Part shown: in pieces, positions 33,300 to 45,089 of the stretch
How positions within the stretch are numbered: the stretch's first letter is position 1
How the letters are laid out: each line of letters opens with the position of its first letter
NCBI GenBank assembly: GCA_911728435.2
Contig: OU452212.1
Location: forward strand, 4,222,563-4,286,562
DNA length: 64,000 nt
Direction of reading: 5' to 3'
Origin: Apoderus coryli
Taxonomy: Eukaryota > Arthropoda > Insecta > Coleoptera > Attelabidae
Made by a program: the position numbers and the translations under genes
The notes under the pieces: generated by a model
Seen by the model: the letters and a program-made list of their open reading frames with translations, nothing else
Database searches by the model: none
What the model was told of the DNA's origin: nothing

Positions 33300-33610
33300 T
33301 AATTTTTACCAAACACTTCGCCAAGGCCTCTGAATTAGCAGATGGACTGATAATGCGTAGATCAGCAACTAGCGAAAGGAACAATCAAAATTATATATAT
33401 ACGGCAACTTTCCGCAAGATTAGATTTGGCCCTATTTGTATAAAGCATGGAATAAGGCTTAACTCGCAAACATATTGCGAGTCTGTGTTAGTCGTAAAAA
33501 ATTTGAAACCTTTCCGACACACGTCTTTCAACGCTACCAGTCTCTGGAATCTTTTGGGCTACATCATGCACTGTACTGATTTTTTCACTATCTGGAAATT
33601 GTTGTAATAC
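33300..33610 (+). pseudogene. Possible CR1/Jockey-like C-terminal fragment
   Basis: Frame 33353-33607 reads TFRKIRFGPICIKHGIRL, then FRHTSFNATSLWNLL, which resembles the 'R...SF...ARLWNSLP' ending of CR1/Jockey RT proteins. No RT core is near. Order relative to 33690-34166 is reversed for one element, so these are two fragments or a rearranged copy. Confidence 0.4.
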
Positions 33611-33689
33611 CTGAGAAACTTTATTACCACGCAATAAAAAATTACACATTACCAAGTCTCTCCAGGAAGCCTATCTAAACCTTAAAACA

Positions 33690-34166
33690 ATATAGGGAAG
33701 TTTTAACCAGGAACCTAAAAATATCGGTGTGTGACACGCTCGTATTATCACATGTTAACTACTGCGATACGATTTGTAATGCCAGCTTGATGGTGGTCGA
33801 TAAAACCGCATACAAAAACTTCAGAATTCATGTTTGAGACTGATAGTTGGTGTTCGCCTTATATAACCTTTATAGGATTAACAATATTGATAGATGGTTG
33901 AGCGATGTGAGGATAGACAGACTTGCCTATTGTTATTTGTTACTGTTTTCGGTTCATGTGAATTATTCATGTTTTCTGTTCTTGATTTAATCATTTGCAA
34001 GTATTGTTATATTTAAAATTTTATTCCTGAATGTTATTTACGTATCTATAGGTTAGCTGAACAGACGGTTATATGTACTGTACTGGAACTCGCCCCATTG
34101 CATTGTTATAATTGTAATTGTTTATTACTTTTGCAATAAAAGAACTTTATTATTATTATTAAATAT
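33690..34166 (+). pseudogene. CR1-like non-LTR 3' fragment with TTA tail
   Basis: LTRNLKISVCDTLVLSHVNYC (near 33695-33770) is the thumb region that follows the RT core in CR1-like proteins. Worn coding sequence runs on to about 33930. The 3' end is 'caataaaagaacttt' followed by (ATT)n at 34143-34162, a simple-repeat tail of the CR1/Jockey type. Confidence 0.65.
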
Positions 34167-35335
34167 TTGTCACCGTTTTCAAAAGCATCGCATATTCATT
34201 CGTAAGTAATTAATTAATTTATTATTTTTACAGAACTGCTTCATTGTTGGAAACACAAAGGCCGTCTTTAATTTGAGGAAAAATACAGAGCAACACATCA
34301 GTCAGGTTTGCAGTATTATTTCTTTAAAATGATGAATTTTCATAAACTTGATTTTGGAAATTGTCAGTCACCAAGTTAACTTTAGTGCTATTCTCCAAAA
34401 AGTTCCAGCCGAACATTACCAATGTTTGATTATGTCCGCAATCTTGATTTATATTGAAATGGCAAAAAAGTACATTTCTTTCTATAGCCTAATCATTTAT
34501 ATTTTAAACAAGACTTATATTGCAAAAATGGGTCAATGCCTAAGCATAATAATATAATTTAAATAGTTAAATAAACCGTTTTCTTGTATTATTGGAATCT
34601 TGTCATTATAGACATTCAATAGTAGTAGTATAACTACTAGGCATAGGCAAGTCTACCGACTCGGCCGAAAGCACCGTCCACCCTTCCAATCACTATCCAC
34701 GCGACCAGGTACTTCACTACCATGATCGCGTCGACAGGTGCTTGAAAATGTGGGCATCTCCCGCCCCTAAATAAATCGTTGTTTTTTGTCATTCCTGAAA
34801 CTCTTATCATTGTTGACTGTGTGTGCACCTGTATATTTTGTTCTTCACCAAATATAAACACAATGCACTTTATTTCGACAAACATAATTCACTCCAATAT
34901 TGAAGTATTAAATAACTAAAACTATACAAATTGTAGCAATCACTCAAACAATATGTTTGATCAGATTAATTTCTTCAACAAAACTTCGACGAGTTTCGTA
35001 CAATCTCAAAAGTATTCTCTAAGCGCAGGCATTTACGAAATTGCTACAATTTGATTTGTTTAATGATTGTCATTATTTACTATATAAAGAGATAAATCTA
35101 GGAAGTTTCAAAATTGTCTAGACTGATGTGGAATATGTGGAATAAACATACAGAGTGTCCGCGCAAAAACATTACACCCCCATTATCTTTAGTATTTTTT
35201 ATGTACGAGTACGCAATTCTTCCCAATATATAGATCCCAGCTCCACTTTAAAATTTTAAATGAAGTAGATATTTTACAGATTATGAAAGACAATGTTTGT
35301 CCACAACTATTTCAGTAAAAAACTGATAGGTTATA
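34167..35335. other. No gene seen; GC-richer island 34640-34800
   Basis: The minus frame 34637-34885 spans the island (GGRCPHFQAPVDAIMVVKYL) but matches nothing I know. The rest is AT-rich. Confidence 0.4.
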
Positions 35336-36600
35336 CAGGGTGTTTCAAAAAGACGCGGAAATATTTAAGGCGGTGATTTCTCACATTATAAATATATGTT
35401 CAAATCGTAATCGGGGTTTGAGTGCCAGACATATTTCGAAATATCATTCCATCTTCATGGCTTAATATACATAGTTACGCAATTTATATAATGATTATAG
35501 TCGAACTGGGCATGGAAATTTAAACATCTCTATACAGATTGAAAAAACATCATAATTTAGAAAAAGAAATATTACAAGTTAATCTTTAATGAAACTCACC
35601 ATTTTGCGAAAATACTTAAGTATGTAATGTACTAAAAACTAAACATGTTATTCCTTGAAAATTAAATTCTAATGTTCGAATTAGCCAAAAGGAACTTACT
35701 GTTCCATCTTCAGTGGCATCACTAAATCTTACAAAAAATTCTTACCGTCCTAAGTTATAAAATGGATTCAAACAAGTAGGTATACAAACTTTGCGAAAAA
35801 AACTTTTATTTAATAGTAAAAAACATGCGGTCAGTCCTTAAAAAATGTTTGAACACTTAAATTAATTTAAATTTTTATCTCTTCTATTTTTTTCATATGT
35901 TGCTTCGTTTACGAAATAAAGAAAAAACTGCTAAAAGTGACCACCTCTAGCACGGATACATGAATCCAAACTTCTCCTCATTGATTGGCGAACTCTCTAA
36001 AAAATACCATGGTCGTTTTCAATCGAATTACACCCAGCAATAATGCAATTCCTTAGGTCCTCCACATTTTCCACAGGAGTAGCGCAAACTAAGGCCTGAA
36101 CGTGACCCCACATGAAAAATTTCAGTGGGCTTAAATCCAGGGATCGTGAAGGCCATAAAACTAACTAACTAATGCATTGGGGCACCATCGTTCATAAACC
36201 ACTATGGATGAGGTATGGGATACAACAAATTGTCCTTAATAATACGCCAAACAGTACTATTACTTACATTCAAAACCTCCATATACTTCTACTCGATAGT
36301 AGAAGTATCTGTATTTTCTTTAACTATGTTCAGCACATCCTCTTCCAGCTCTACCGTTATTGCTGTCTTTGGTCTTCCTGTTCCTCCACTCCTTTAGTGA
36401 GCATGTTTCTTAAAGCCGTCGATGAATGGTTTCTAATGCATTGCAATCAGCGAGTCCATAAATTAGGTGTATGGCGGTCATCTCGGCACTTGTATAGCGA
36501 TTCATGTTAAGGCACTTCATCAAATTTGAGAGATTCAAATTGATTGGCTCAGTCAAATAACATCAAGGTTACTGAGTTTTAGTCTTTTTGAAACAATCTG
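35336..36600 (-). mobile_element. Mariner-like element with short TIRs and broken transposase
   Basis: Ends are CAGGGTGTTTCAAAAAGAC (35336-35354) and the inverted CAGATTGTTTCAAAAAGAC (36582-36600), each next to TA. The transposase reads on the minus strand from MNRYTSAEMTAIHLIYGLAD near 36503, through TVWRIIKDN near 36245 and NDGAP near 36190, then directly into DLSPLKFFMWGHVQALV near 36130-36090 and VRQSMRRSLDSCIRARGGHF near 35990-35945. Most of the catalytic middle, including the first Asp, is deleted. Stops are present. It is a dead, internally deleted copy. Confidence 0.8.
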
Positions 36601-37689
36601 TATAAAAAATGAAATTGGAAAAAAGTAAATACAAATGAATGACACGAAATTAGTTATAGCTTTTGCTCAAAGTGTACTCAATTAACACTTAAACAATTTG
36701 TAACTCTGTTCGCACTCATTCAATAATTTCTGGAGTTAACGTCGAAAATCATTTTGAATCCCTGTTTGCAAATGTCTCTACTGGAGTTTTGTATATCACA
36801 GATATCACAGAAACATGTAATATTATTACAAACTTCAAAAATAAATTAAAAAACAAAAATCTTAAAAATATCATTGAACAAAATAAATTAAGAAAAACTA
36901 ATAATTTTCTAAGAAATAATAAACGTCTCAAAATTCTGAGAGCAGAGAAAACTAACAAGCCTGCCTGCATCAGAATACAACAAAAACATGTTTTATTTAA
37001 TTAATGACGATACTACCTGTAATGATTGAAAGATCTGAAATCTCCCTAAGAAAAAAAGTCTATATATGTCAAATCAATTTTACATCTGCGTCCTATCCAG
37101 ATTTCTGGAGACACATGGCCCAGGTGTTGCCTTACAGTTAAGTAATAGTTAGGAAATACAATCTACTGTTGGCAACGATTAAGGCAGTTTGATCAGTCCA
37201 CAAATGCAAAGACAAGCAAATGTTTGAGCATATTGCTGTTGTTACTGCTTTTATGTATTTTTTAATGACAATATTGATATAATGAAGAGATCAAGGTTGA
37301 TTTTATGCTTTTATAAAAGTAGAATTGCGAAGTATTAGTCAACAAAACGTATAATCCCTCTTTAATTAATTAAATTAATAAGGTGATTTTGTCTTTTGTT
37401 AAACAAACAGTACATTTTTTTAGTCCTGTGCTATAGAATCATTTGATCAAGTAAGTGTTCCTTATATGCAAAAACAGAATTTTTCACAAAGAAAACATAA
37501 GTGCATAATTAGCCATCACCTATATACCTTTGGGGACTGATGAAACAGCCTTGATACACACATATAGTCAAAGCGTATAGCAGCATCAAAACTCAAAAAG
37601 GTGGCGCCACATCGTCAAGAGCATCGCAAATGCTAAAGGCATCTCTACCTAATGAGGTGCAGGTGCCGTTACAGGTGAAGCTCCAAATG
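36601..37689. other. No gene seen
   Basis: Frame 36789-37004 is Lys/Asn-rich (NKLRKTNNFLRNNKRLKILR) and could be worn element sequence, but has no diagnostic motif. Confidence 0.45.
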
Positions 37690-37935
37690 ATTAAGGCAGT
37701 TGGGCTTGATCTATGCCTGTCCAGCTAGGGCAAACGCGGCACCATCGTACCTGAAGCGATTGGAGGCCACGAAGAATAAGGCAGTAAGGATGGCAGTGGA
37801 TGCACCACAGATCCGATGGGACCTCAAACTCAACTTCCTAAGGTTGAAGGCCCAGAAAGTCTCTGCAATGGCAGAGACACATGCAAACCCACTGATCCGT
37901 GAAGCAGTCCACTACTATCTAGAAGAGAGTGTAGG
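37690..37935 (+). pseudogene. Jockey-like RT C-terminal fragment
   Basis: ARANAAPSYLKRLEATKNKAVR, then LKAQKVSAMAETHANPLIRE: this is the region after the RT thumb in Jockey elements (normally 'YASPVWANAAP...LQRLQNKALR'). About 80 codons remain, GC-rich against its surroundings, with degraded sequence of the same element upstream from about 37600. Confidence 0.75.
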
Positions 37936-38589
37936 TATATTTCCAAGTGTTTTTAAAATTATGTACCTCCCTTTTCCTATGGAATCATGAAACCATCATA
38001 TTGCATTTAATATTATAATATTCTTTATAAGGATAGTAGGTAAACAGTGCCTTATACAGTCTCCATTCTATATATTCTCATTTTAATTTTAATAAATCCT
38101 AGAGCTACATAGTAGAAGAGAGATCCAAAAGCTATATTATATGGTAATGTGCAGCAGCATTTTTAATTTCTTCTTCCATTAGAATATCTCGCACCAACCT
38201 TTAAGGAATGTTTACGCTGAGACAACACAAACTTTTAAGAAAACTCTGGGCCAGGCACTCTGTTATGTAAAAAAGGACGATGAGATAGTATATATGGGGA
38301 CCAACTTTAGAGCGCACGAGAGATGTTTGCATCTTTATGTATGTATCTATAGTTAGTTGTGCTTGAGATGCGCTAACAGGTTTGTGATAGGGAGTGTTTT
38401 TTTTAATTATTTTAGAATGAGAAATAATAACTAATATTTATTTTCTGAAGTAATCCATCTTGTTGGAATTAACTAACTTAACTTAATTCCAACAAGATGA
38501 TATGTATAAACGCTTAAATCATAATTAGAACTAACAATTGTCATAAACATATATATGAAAGTATGATCCTCACATTTAACACTATTGTA
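37936..38589. other. No gene; one perfect hairpin
   Basis: At 38457-38499 a 16-bp perfect inverted repeat (catcttgttggaatta / taattccaacaagatg) encloses an 11-base loop. Otherwise nothing recognised. Confidence 0.6.
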
Positions 38590-39240
38590 TAAGGTTCCTT
38601 AACACGTTAACTGCCATGCGTACCATTTCTGGACACATCTCATTTTAATTGTGCGCCATGTGTACCTTACGAGGGCACATGCATTTTGAGTCTCTCGGCC
38701 GTGTGTACCTACCGCGGCCGCACGTAAAGTTGATTTAAATGCATGTATCATTCGGTCTGGTGGGACTATATTATTTATCAATGGCCCCCGATTTTTTTAA
38801 TATTTTCTTTAAATTAAAGCAAAAATCAATAGGTAATAGAAAAAACGTATAATAATGCTTGTTTAAAAGTACATAGGTCAGCTTAAACATTGGAAAAAGG
38901 CCCAAACATGTCCAAAATCTAGATACATATACCGCAAAGAAACATAATACTAAAAAATAACGCTAAGAAAACTTAACTGCCAAATAAAAACTCATTCTAT
39001 TATATCTAAACAGGACTACATCAAAAAGGTGTTTTGTTTTATTTATAAACTTGATAACTAAGTCAATGATGAACTGAAGCGGAACAACCTGCCCGCAGAC
39101 GTAAATACACCTCACTTAATCGTGAACTTGATGTGTCCAGGTATGGTACGCATAGCGCAGGACACAAAACCATTAAAGATGTTGTGTATATGCGCCGCGT
39201 GTACCAACGCTGGACACAGCTCTTTTTTAAAAAACATTCA
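38590..39240. mobile_element. piggyBac-like non-autonomous sequence
   Basis: TTAA followed by CACGTTAACTGCCATGCGTACC at 38598-38622 resembles piggyBac-family ends. Inside, motifs of the type 'gccatgtgtacc...ggcac' and 'ctggacacag' recur at 38630-38730 and again at 39130-39215. No transposase frame. Boundaries are uncertain. Confidence 0.45.
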
Positions 39241-39429
39241 CTTTTTGGTTTTTTTTTTTAGTTACTTAATTAAAAAATATTTCTGGTTTTTCTTTTTATA
39301 GATGATTGGGTTGCAAATTTAACGATGAAAAATGTTTGCAATGTTTTTTTTATTTAAAAGGGTGCGTTAATAAATAAAAAAAAAGTAAAAGTTAGATTTT
39401 TTTATTTTTGGGACAATTTGTAGACATTT

Positions 39430-39830
39430 TTGGAAAATTAAGTGGCAAAGATTATGTTGACAAAATGTTGACCATCACTCTTTAAACTGAAAACGGGAAT
39501 TAGCCGCTACGTGTCTACACATCTCTCTGGAAATGGCGGTCATTTCGGTGCGGATGTTGTGGTTCAATTGCAGTAGAGTTCGTGGTTTGTTTGCATACAC
39601 TTTCTGTTTAAGGTTTCTTCATAAGAAATAATCAGGGCTTCTAGGAGGCCAGTTAATGGTGCTTCCACTTTTTCTGGGAAAAGTTGATTGACAACCGCAA
39701 GCAAGCCATTGGTTGGAAGTATGGCCCTTGTTGAACCCTGGTTCCACATTAAAACCCTCAAACTCCTGCATTTGTGGAGCCAAAAATCATCGTTGCACAA
39801 GATTCTGATGCAAGATCTTACAGTATACAA
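39430..39830 (-). pseudogene. Mariner-like transposase relic, C-terminal half
   Basis: Minus-strand pieces in shifting frames: LAVVNQLFPEKV near 39690-39655, INWPPRSPD-like sequence near 39650-39625, a VYANKPRTLLQLNHNIR-type stretch near 39595-39550, and EMTAISREMCRHVAANSRFQ near 39550-39490. The order matches the region after the second catalytic Asp of DD-type transposases. The catalytic Asp residues themselves are not readable. Confidence 0.65.
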
Positions 39831-39915
39831 AATTCAGCTCTTCACTACATAATCCAAAAGCTATTGCGTGGGATGCCATGTCTGGTGAAGGCATCATTGG
39901 GCCTTATTCTTTTGA

Positions 39916-39981
39916 AGACCGCGAGGGCGGGCACTTACGGTAAACGCGGTATTTACCGTAAGTGCTCGCCCTCGCGGTCTT
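39916..39981. repeat. GC-rich perfect hairpin
   Basis: Arms of about 28 bp (agaccgcgagggcg, ggcacttacggtaaa) pair with 39952-39981 around a loop 'cgcggta'; one mismatch seen (gggcg/gctcg). It stands out against the AT-rich flanks and may be the core of a small foldback element. Confidence 0.85.
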
Positions 39982-40444
39982 TAATATAAGTATCTTTTGA
40001 AAAGGGTACAAGTTAAATATAGCATCTAAATGCCATTTTGTCTCCAGCAATTTTGAAGACACTGCCAGCAGCGTAGAAAGTTGTGACACAAACCACTTTC
40101 GCTGGGACTATAAATTCGTTTTTACATCTCCCCTATTTTATTCGAGGGTGATTTACAGATACTTACATAAACAATGTGTATATTAGATATACAATTTCAA
40201 CGGTACAGTAAACTTTAAAATATGCTCTTGTTTTGCAATAAAAAAATGCCTGCATTTTTTTTAATAATAAAAAACGTGAAATACTTGCCCTTTGCAGTAA
40301 AATTATATGCCAGGATATCGTTAACCAAAGGGGAGGACAAGGGATAAATGTGTCTACATAATTCATTTTTTACAATCAAATACGGATTTATATTTTCGAA
40401 ACGAAGCTTTATAATGACATACTTTGTACAAGTGGTGCTTGGCA

Positions 40445-40840
40445 TCTCAAAATCATAAAGAAAAATCAGTTGTGTCAAAGCTGTCCGAGCAAGATTAACG
40501 AAACAGAATCTGAAAATGGTCTTAGCCGTCTCAGGGGACTCCAAAATGGTTATATCCGTCTTTATAAATTTTTTTAGGACGTTCGCAATACATTCCCTGG
40601 GTCGGGAAAGTAAAAATAAAAATGTACCATGACTTCGCAGGGTACCACAACTCAGCGGCAACAAAGCGACAAAATTCTGAAACTTTTAGTAGATTTTTTA
40701 AAAAAATCTAACTATTCAGGAGATCGACACAACCGAAATTTTGAAAAATTTTTATGCAGTACTTCATTTTATGACCCCTGGATCCTAAAAATGACCTCAG
40801 TTCAAAAGTTTATATATCTATATATATATATATATATGGG
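40445..40840 (+). repeat. RepA right half with flanking repeat C
   Basis: 'aacgaaacagaatctgaaaa', 'ggtcttagccgtctcagggg', 'ccctgggtcgggaaagtaaa' in the RepA order. From 40665 it continues as 'ggagatcgacacaaccgaaa' and 'gacccctggatcctaaaaat', which recurs inverted at 54905-55070. Ends in an AT microsatellite (40816-40836). Confidence 0.75.
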
Positions 40841-41599
40841 ATATAGAAACTTTGCGTCACGTTCTAGGCCGCATTTTTTGACCAATCGAAACAAAATTTG
40901 GTTAAAAAATCGGCTAGGTCATGGAATCGCGTGAGTTCGTTGGCGATTGAAATCGGAGAGCTAATTTCAGAATGGCGGCCTGTCAAAGTTTTAAAAAAAT
41001 CATATTTTTTTCGTTGTTAATAGAAAAGACCGATGTTACATATCAAATGATAGAGTACTTAAATCTCTACAATATTTATTTGGAGAGTTTTTTCATCGCT
41101 GGCATATTTAAGTAAATGTAAGTCAATATAAAGTAACAAAAAATAAAAAAAAATATCATCACCCGCTATACCTGTAATCATTTTGACAAATAAACACCTG
41201 TGAAATAACAATAAGACCGTACTTACGTATGTATTATAGTATAATGGGTATTTCAGTTAAAATAACTGTCAATATGACACTTTGGTTATATTTGGCGAAT
41301 GTCAGAATATTCCGTTATTTGTTTATTAATAGTGGGTGTCAGTGGTAGACTAAGTATAAATAAAAAATACATAAATCAAAAATCTACTTTTCCGACTGGC
41401 TGCCATCGGGATTTTTTTTTGTTTCAGGCCATATTTTCTAAATCCCTACATGCCTTTATCAGTACTAAAAAGAAAGATTAAAAAACTCAATAGATAACAT
41501 ACCAGTGTTTTTATTAATATTTATTTAAATTTTTTGACAATTTCGATGAAATGAAGTAATTTTAAGGAAACTGTAATTCAGTTTTTGTTTTTTGTTTTC
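40841..41599. other. No gene seen
   Basis: AT-rich; frame 41299-41481 lacks any motif. Confidence 0.5.
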
Positions 41600-41679
41600 A
41601 CGAAGTGGCATTAACGCATTTCTCTCGTTGTCAACGTTGATCGTTCATGTACTATGCACCTTTAGTTTTTTAAGATTAT

Positions 41680-41716
41680 TGGACCACTGATGATGGGACT
41701 TGATGCCCCGAAACAT
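41680..41716 (+). ncRNA. Degenerate hammerhead-like motif
   Basis: CTGATGA (41687-41693), a GGG/CCC stem, and GAAAC (41710-41714). No stem I pairing beside it and no clear NUH site. 'Gatgatggga...gccccgaaac' recalls Penelope terminal sequence. Listed as a relic only. Confidence 0.25.
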
Positions 41717-41744
41717 AAATAAATTTGCGTTTATTGCCCAACAG

Positions 41745-42960
41745 AATAAATCCCCTTACAGAGCAACATATAATACAACATTATAAATAAAGATAATAAA
41801 TCAAATTACAGCAAATTAAGTACATCCAAATCAAATAAACTAAAACCAATCACAATGAAGAAACTAAACGGAATAATATTGAATAAAATAACAATTTAAA
41901 TTCAGATGTAGACATTTATACAGCATTAACATTTTACATCACACCCTAAAAAACTACGAGCAGTCTTCATTAAGTGTTGCACCAAACAATTAAATATATC
42001 GCAATCGTTACAGATCATATTAAAATTATTGCACATTACAAAAACTGGCGATTTCGTGTATAGATTAGTAACAGGACGTTTGCAGTAAAACATCAATCCG
42101 TTACGAATCGCGGAACATTTATAACAATCTCAGCCAGCAAATGCGAGCAATCGATTTTACCATTTAAAAGACCGTACAAAAAATTCAAAGAAGCAAGGAT
42201 TCTACGGAACTCCAAGCTACTAACGTTAAATCTATTCCAGAACATCAAACTATCCACCCCTCTCTCTGGATAAACACCGTCATATTTATATAGTATGAGA
42301 TATTTAAGGAATTTCCTTTGAATTTTTTCAATGGCGTACTTATGGACCTCATAAATAGGATACCAGATGATTGAACAATACTTTAGTTTCGAACGAACGT
42401 AAGAGAAATATAATGTTTTCAATGCATTAATATTTTCAAAGCCTGTGCAATTTCTAACAATGAAACCATAAGCCCTAATAGCTTCATTCGCCTGTAAGTT
42501 AATATGAGGAACGAAAGACAATCTCGAGTCAAACGTAACACCCAAATCTGTAGAAGTTGCACATCTCGCGAGAACAGTCTGTCCAAGTCGATACTGAAAA
42601 TTAAAAGCAGTTTTCCTTCTCGAATAATACATACATTTACACTTCTTAGCATTTAGATATAGCTACACCAACTCTCCACCGCCTCAAGCTCTCTCTGAAG
42701 ACCTATGCAGTCCTCGTACGACACGACAGTGGCGAACAGCTTGACATCGTCAGCGAAGAACAACCTGTTAACTTGCAGACACTCGTTAAGATCGTTAATG
42801 AAGATCAAGAAAAGCAGAGGACCTAAGTTTGAACTCTGAGGCACACCAGAGGATGCGTAGTGGACAGAACAAACCATGATAGCTCCAATTTCCTAAACAA
42901 TATTGAGCAAACTTGTATCTATTTTAGACAGAAAACTTCCATAGGCAGGCATAGAAACAA
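41745..42960 (-). pseudogene. Decayed Jockey-like RT
   Basis: Minus strand from right: SGVPQSSNLGPLLFLIFIND near 42850-42790, FFADDVKLF near 42760 with the active-site Asp pair intact, then after a frame change near 42655 STDLGVTFDSRLSFVPHI and IIWYPIYEVHKYAIEKIQRKF to 42093. After further shifts a worn ending (ARSFLGCDV near 41950) and a 3' end at 'atctttatttataatg' near 41780. It resembles the intact RT at 11856-13604 in the C-terminal region, so both probably come from related families. Confidence 0.85.
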
Positions 42961-44149
42961 TTCTTCTGGATACATCCTGCGTCCAATTTACAGTAGCTAA
43001 CGTTTCAGTGATCATCCTGTCAGCATTTTCAACGCAAGGTCTCTCTGAAGAAGTAATATGTCTCTTCTAATAGATTAGTTTACAGAAGTCTAAGTTATTC
43101 AATCATTGTTGTATCAGTGCTACCATATTTTGTTCTATACTTCCTGACCATCCAAATTAGTTCGTGCAAGATATTATCTATACCTCTGGCTACCTACCTT
43201 TACCACAATTTGTAACAGCAAGAGTGCTAATTTTCAAAATTTTTGGTTATAATATAACATTACAAAGGTATTAGGTATCATAAATTTTAATTAAAAAATT
43301 AATGTCTAAATCTCAATTGTCCATTCTAACAAATTCTAAAAATTTTTCTGCAAGCATACCTCCATGAAAAGGTATTTAATATTTGGAACTTGTTTGTAGA
43401 AGCGTCTCTTTGGTATGTATGGATGTGTGTAGTATGTATATAAAAGGCCAGACATCGTCTGTATGGGCGGTAAAGTCCTTCAACCCTTATATCCACTTTC
43501 GAGGGTAGTGATGCCGATTTAAAAGCAAATCTTCTCGGATTTTTTTCCGCTTTTATTTTATGTCTTTTCGATATTGACGAGTCGTCTATTACTACAACAA
43601 AGTTCGAAAGATCATAATCGAAACTCATTCACCTCGCAGATACTCACGAAGAATGAGCATCCTCATCGTTACATGGAACAGACCGCAGGATGGACCTTGT
43701 TGTTATTTTCGATTTTTATGTTTCGATGTATGATAATCTGAGGAAGATGGCGGCTTGCAAAGGTTTCCGAGAAAACTTAAAGATAACAATGACATTTAAA
43801 AATTTTTCTGTAATTACATAGTATTTAAAGTCACTTCAAAGTATTCTATACAAATTTGAGATATAAAAACTACTAACTATTCCAAAAACCGACAGTACTT
43901 TGTCTAAAATGTATAACCCAACCCAAGAGAAAATGCCTGAAATAAGCAATAAATTGATTGAATTGATTTTCAGTTCCTAGTATAGTTAACTCACAGATTG
44001 CTTAAATAAATAACCAAACTTTTATTTATTTACTTTTATTTGTCATTAAAAGACAAGTTGCTGTACTCGCTAAGCATCTAAGAAATCATCAAAACCATTT
44101 TGTCAAGAACTGAAAACAACTATTTATAAAATTTCGTTATGAAATATGA
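42961..44149. other. Mostly no gene; short segment shared with 51028-51090
   Basis: 42971-43032 matches 51028-51090 at about four in five bases. On the minus strand both encode D-R-M-I-(T/S)-E-T-L-A, so the shared piece looks protein-coding. See also the frame at 43326-43628. Confidence 0.5.
43326..43628 (-). CDS. Unidentified open frame, possible exon
   Basis: 100 codons beginning MSFDYDLSNFVVVIDDSS, then KRHKIKAEKNPRRFAFKS and KVDIRVEGLYRPYRR. The first 65 residues have a plausible protein composition; after that the frame becomes Tyr/His/Thr-rich and looks accidental. I recognise no family. ATG context is GTGAATGAG. Could be one exon of a host gene or chance. Confidence 0.22.
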   Translation of the reverse strand: MSFDYDLSNFVVVIDDSSISKRHKIKAEKNPRRFAFKSASLPSKVDIRVEGLYRPYRRCLAFYIHTTHIHTYQRDASTNKFQILNTFSWRYACRKIFRIC

Positions 44150-44620
44150 TCCCAAACCTGATGCACGGAATGTAACCATACGGGTACCCCAAGTCCTTTA
44201 TTTTTTTTGCTTCCCGCTTTTGTTAAAGATACTCAAATCATTCAGTATGCTGATGACACTACTTTGTATGAGTCTCATGAAAATAACCACGAACAACTCG
44301 AGGATAGGTTTGACAAGGCAAAGGAATGAATGGTTCGCATCCAATAGTATGTGGCTTAATATCGTAAAAACAAAGAGGATTGATTTTTCACTTAGAGGTC
44401 AATATACGTTAACGAAAAATTTGTTAAATTTCTTGGAATATATTTAGACTCCTGTTTAACATGGAATTGCCAGATTGATAACCTCTAGGTAAAAGATCGT
44501 CGAGTGTCAACTACCTTTTGAGGAGACTAGTTCTGAGAATTTACACCCGAGAAAATCATGCTCTAAAAACCACCCGAAAGTTTTGTTATTTAAATGCCAT
44601 TTTCATGATTTTTTGCAAGA
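44150..44620 (+). pseudogene. Non-LTR RT fragment with YADD box
   Basis: IQYADDTTLYESHENNHEQL reads from about 44235, then WFASNSMWLNIVKTKRIDF and VKFLGIYLDSCLTWNCQIDN up to about 44480, split over three frames. A worn GVPQGS-type motif lies just upstream near 44180. These are RT motifs in normal order, truncated on both sides. Confidence 0.78.
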
Positions 44621-45089
44621 TTTCGAATGTTGGTCCAATAAGGAATACAATGGCATGGAAAAAGTTATTATATTTTCCCATCAACTTGGCAAAACGCAGA
44701 GGTATTTGTGGATAAAAACGCGCGTTCTTCAGTTTGCAAATAGTTGTGTAGTATTCAATTTTGCAATCAGTTATTACTCATAGTTTATTAATTTTGTTTG
44801 CATTACACCCTCAGATAAAATATTTGCAAGGGTGGAAGCAAAATTGCGCATCGAATAATTTCGAAATTTTAAACATTCCCAGCACATTAATATATTGGTT
44901 TATTGCTGTAAATCCACATTTGCCCATTCGCACCCTTTGAAGGGAGTGGAATGTATCGAGAAGTAGGATCCAGTCAATCAACACCACGCTTTTAAAATTC
45001 ATCTCGTACTAGGAACACGCTCTACTGATTTCTAAATGAAGGTTAGAATTTATTCCATCCTATCAGGTTAAGATGTATGAGACAGACAT
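44621..45089. other. No gene seen
   Basis: Probably further worn sequence of the RT copy in the first 100 bases; not assignable beyond that. Confidence 0.4.
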
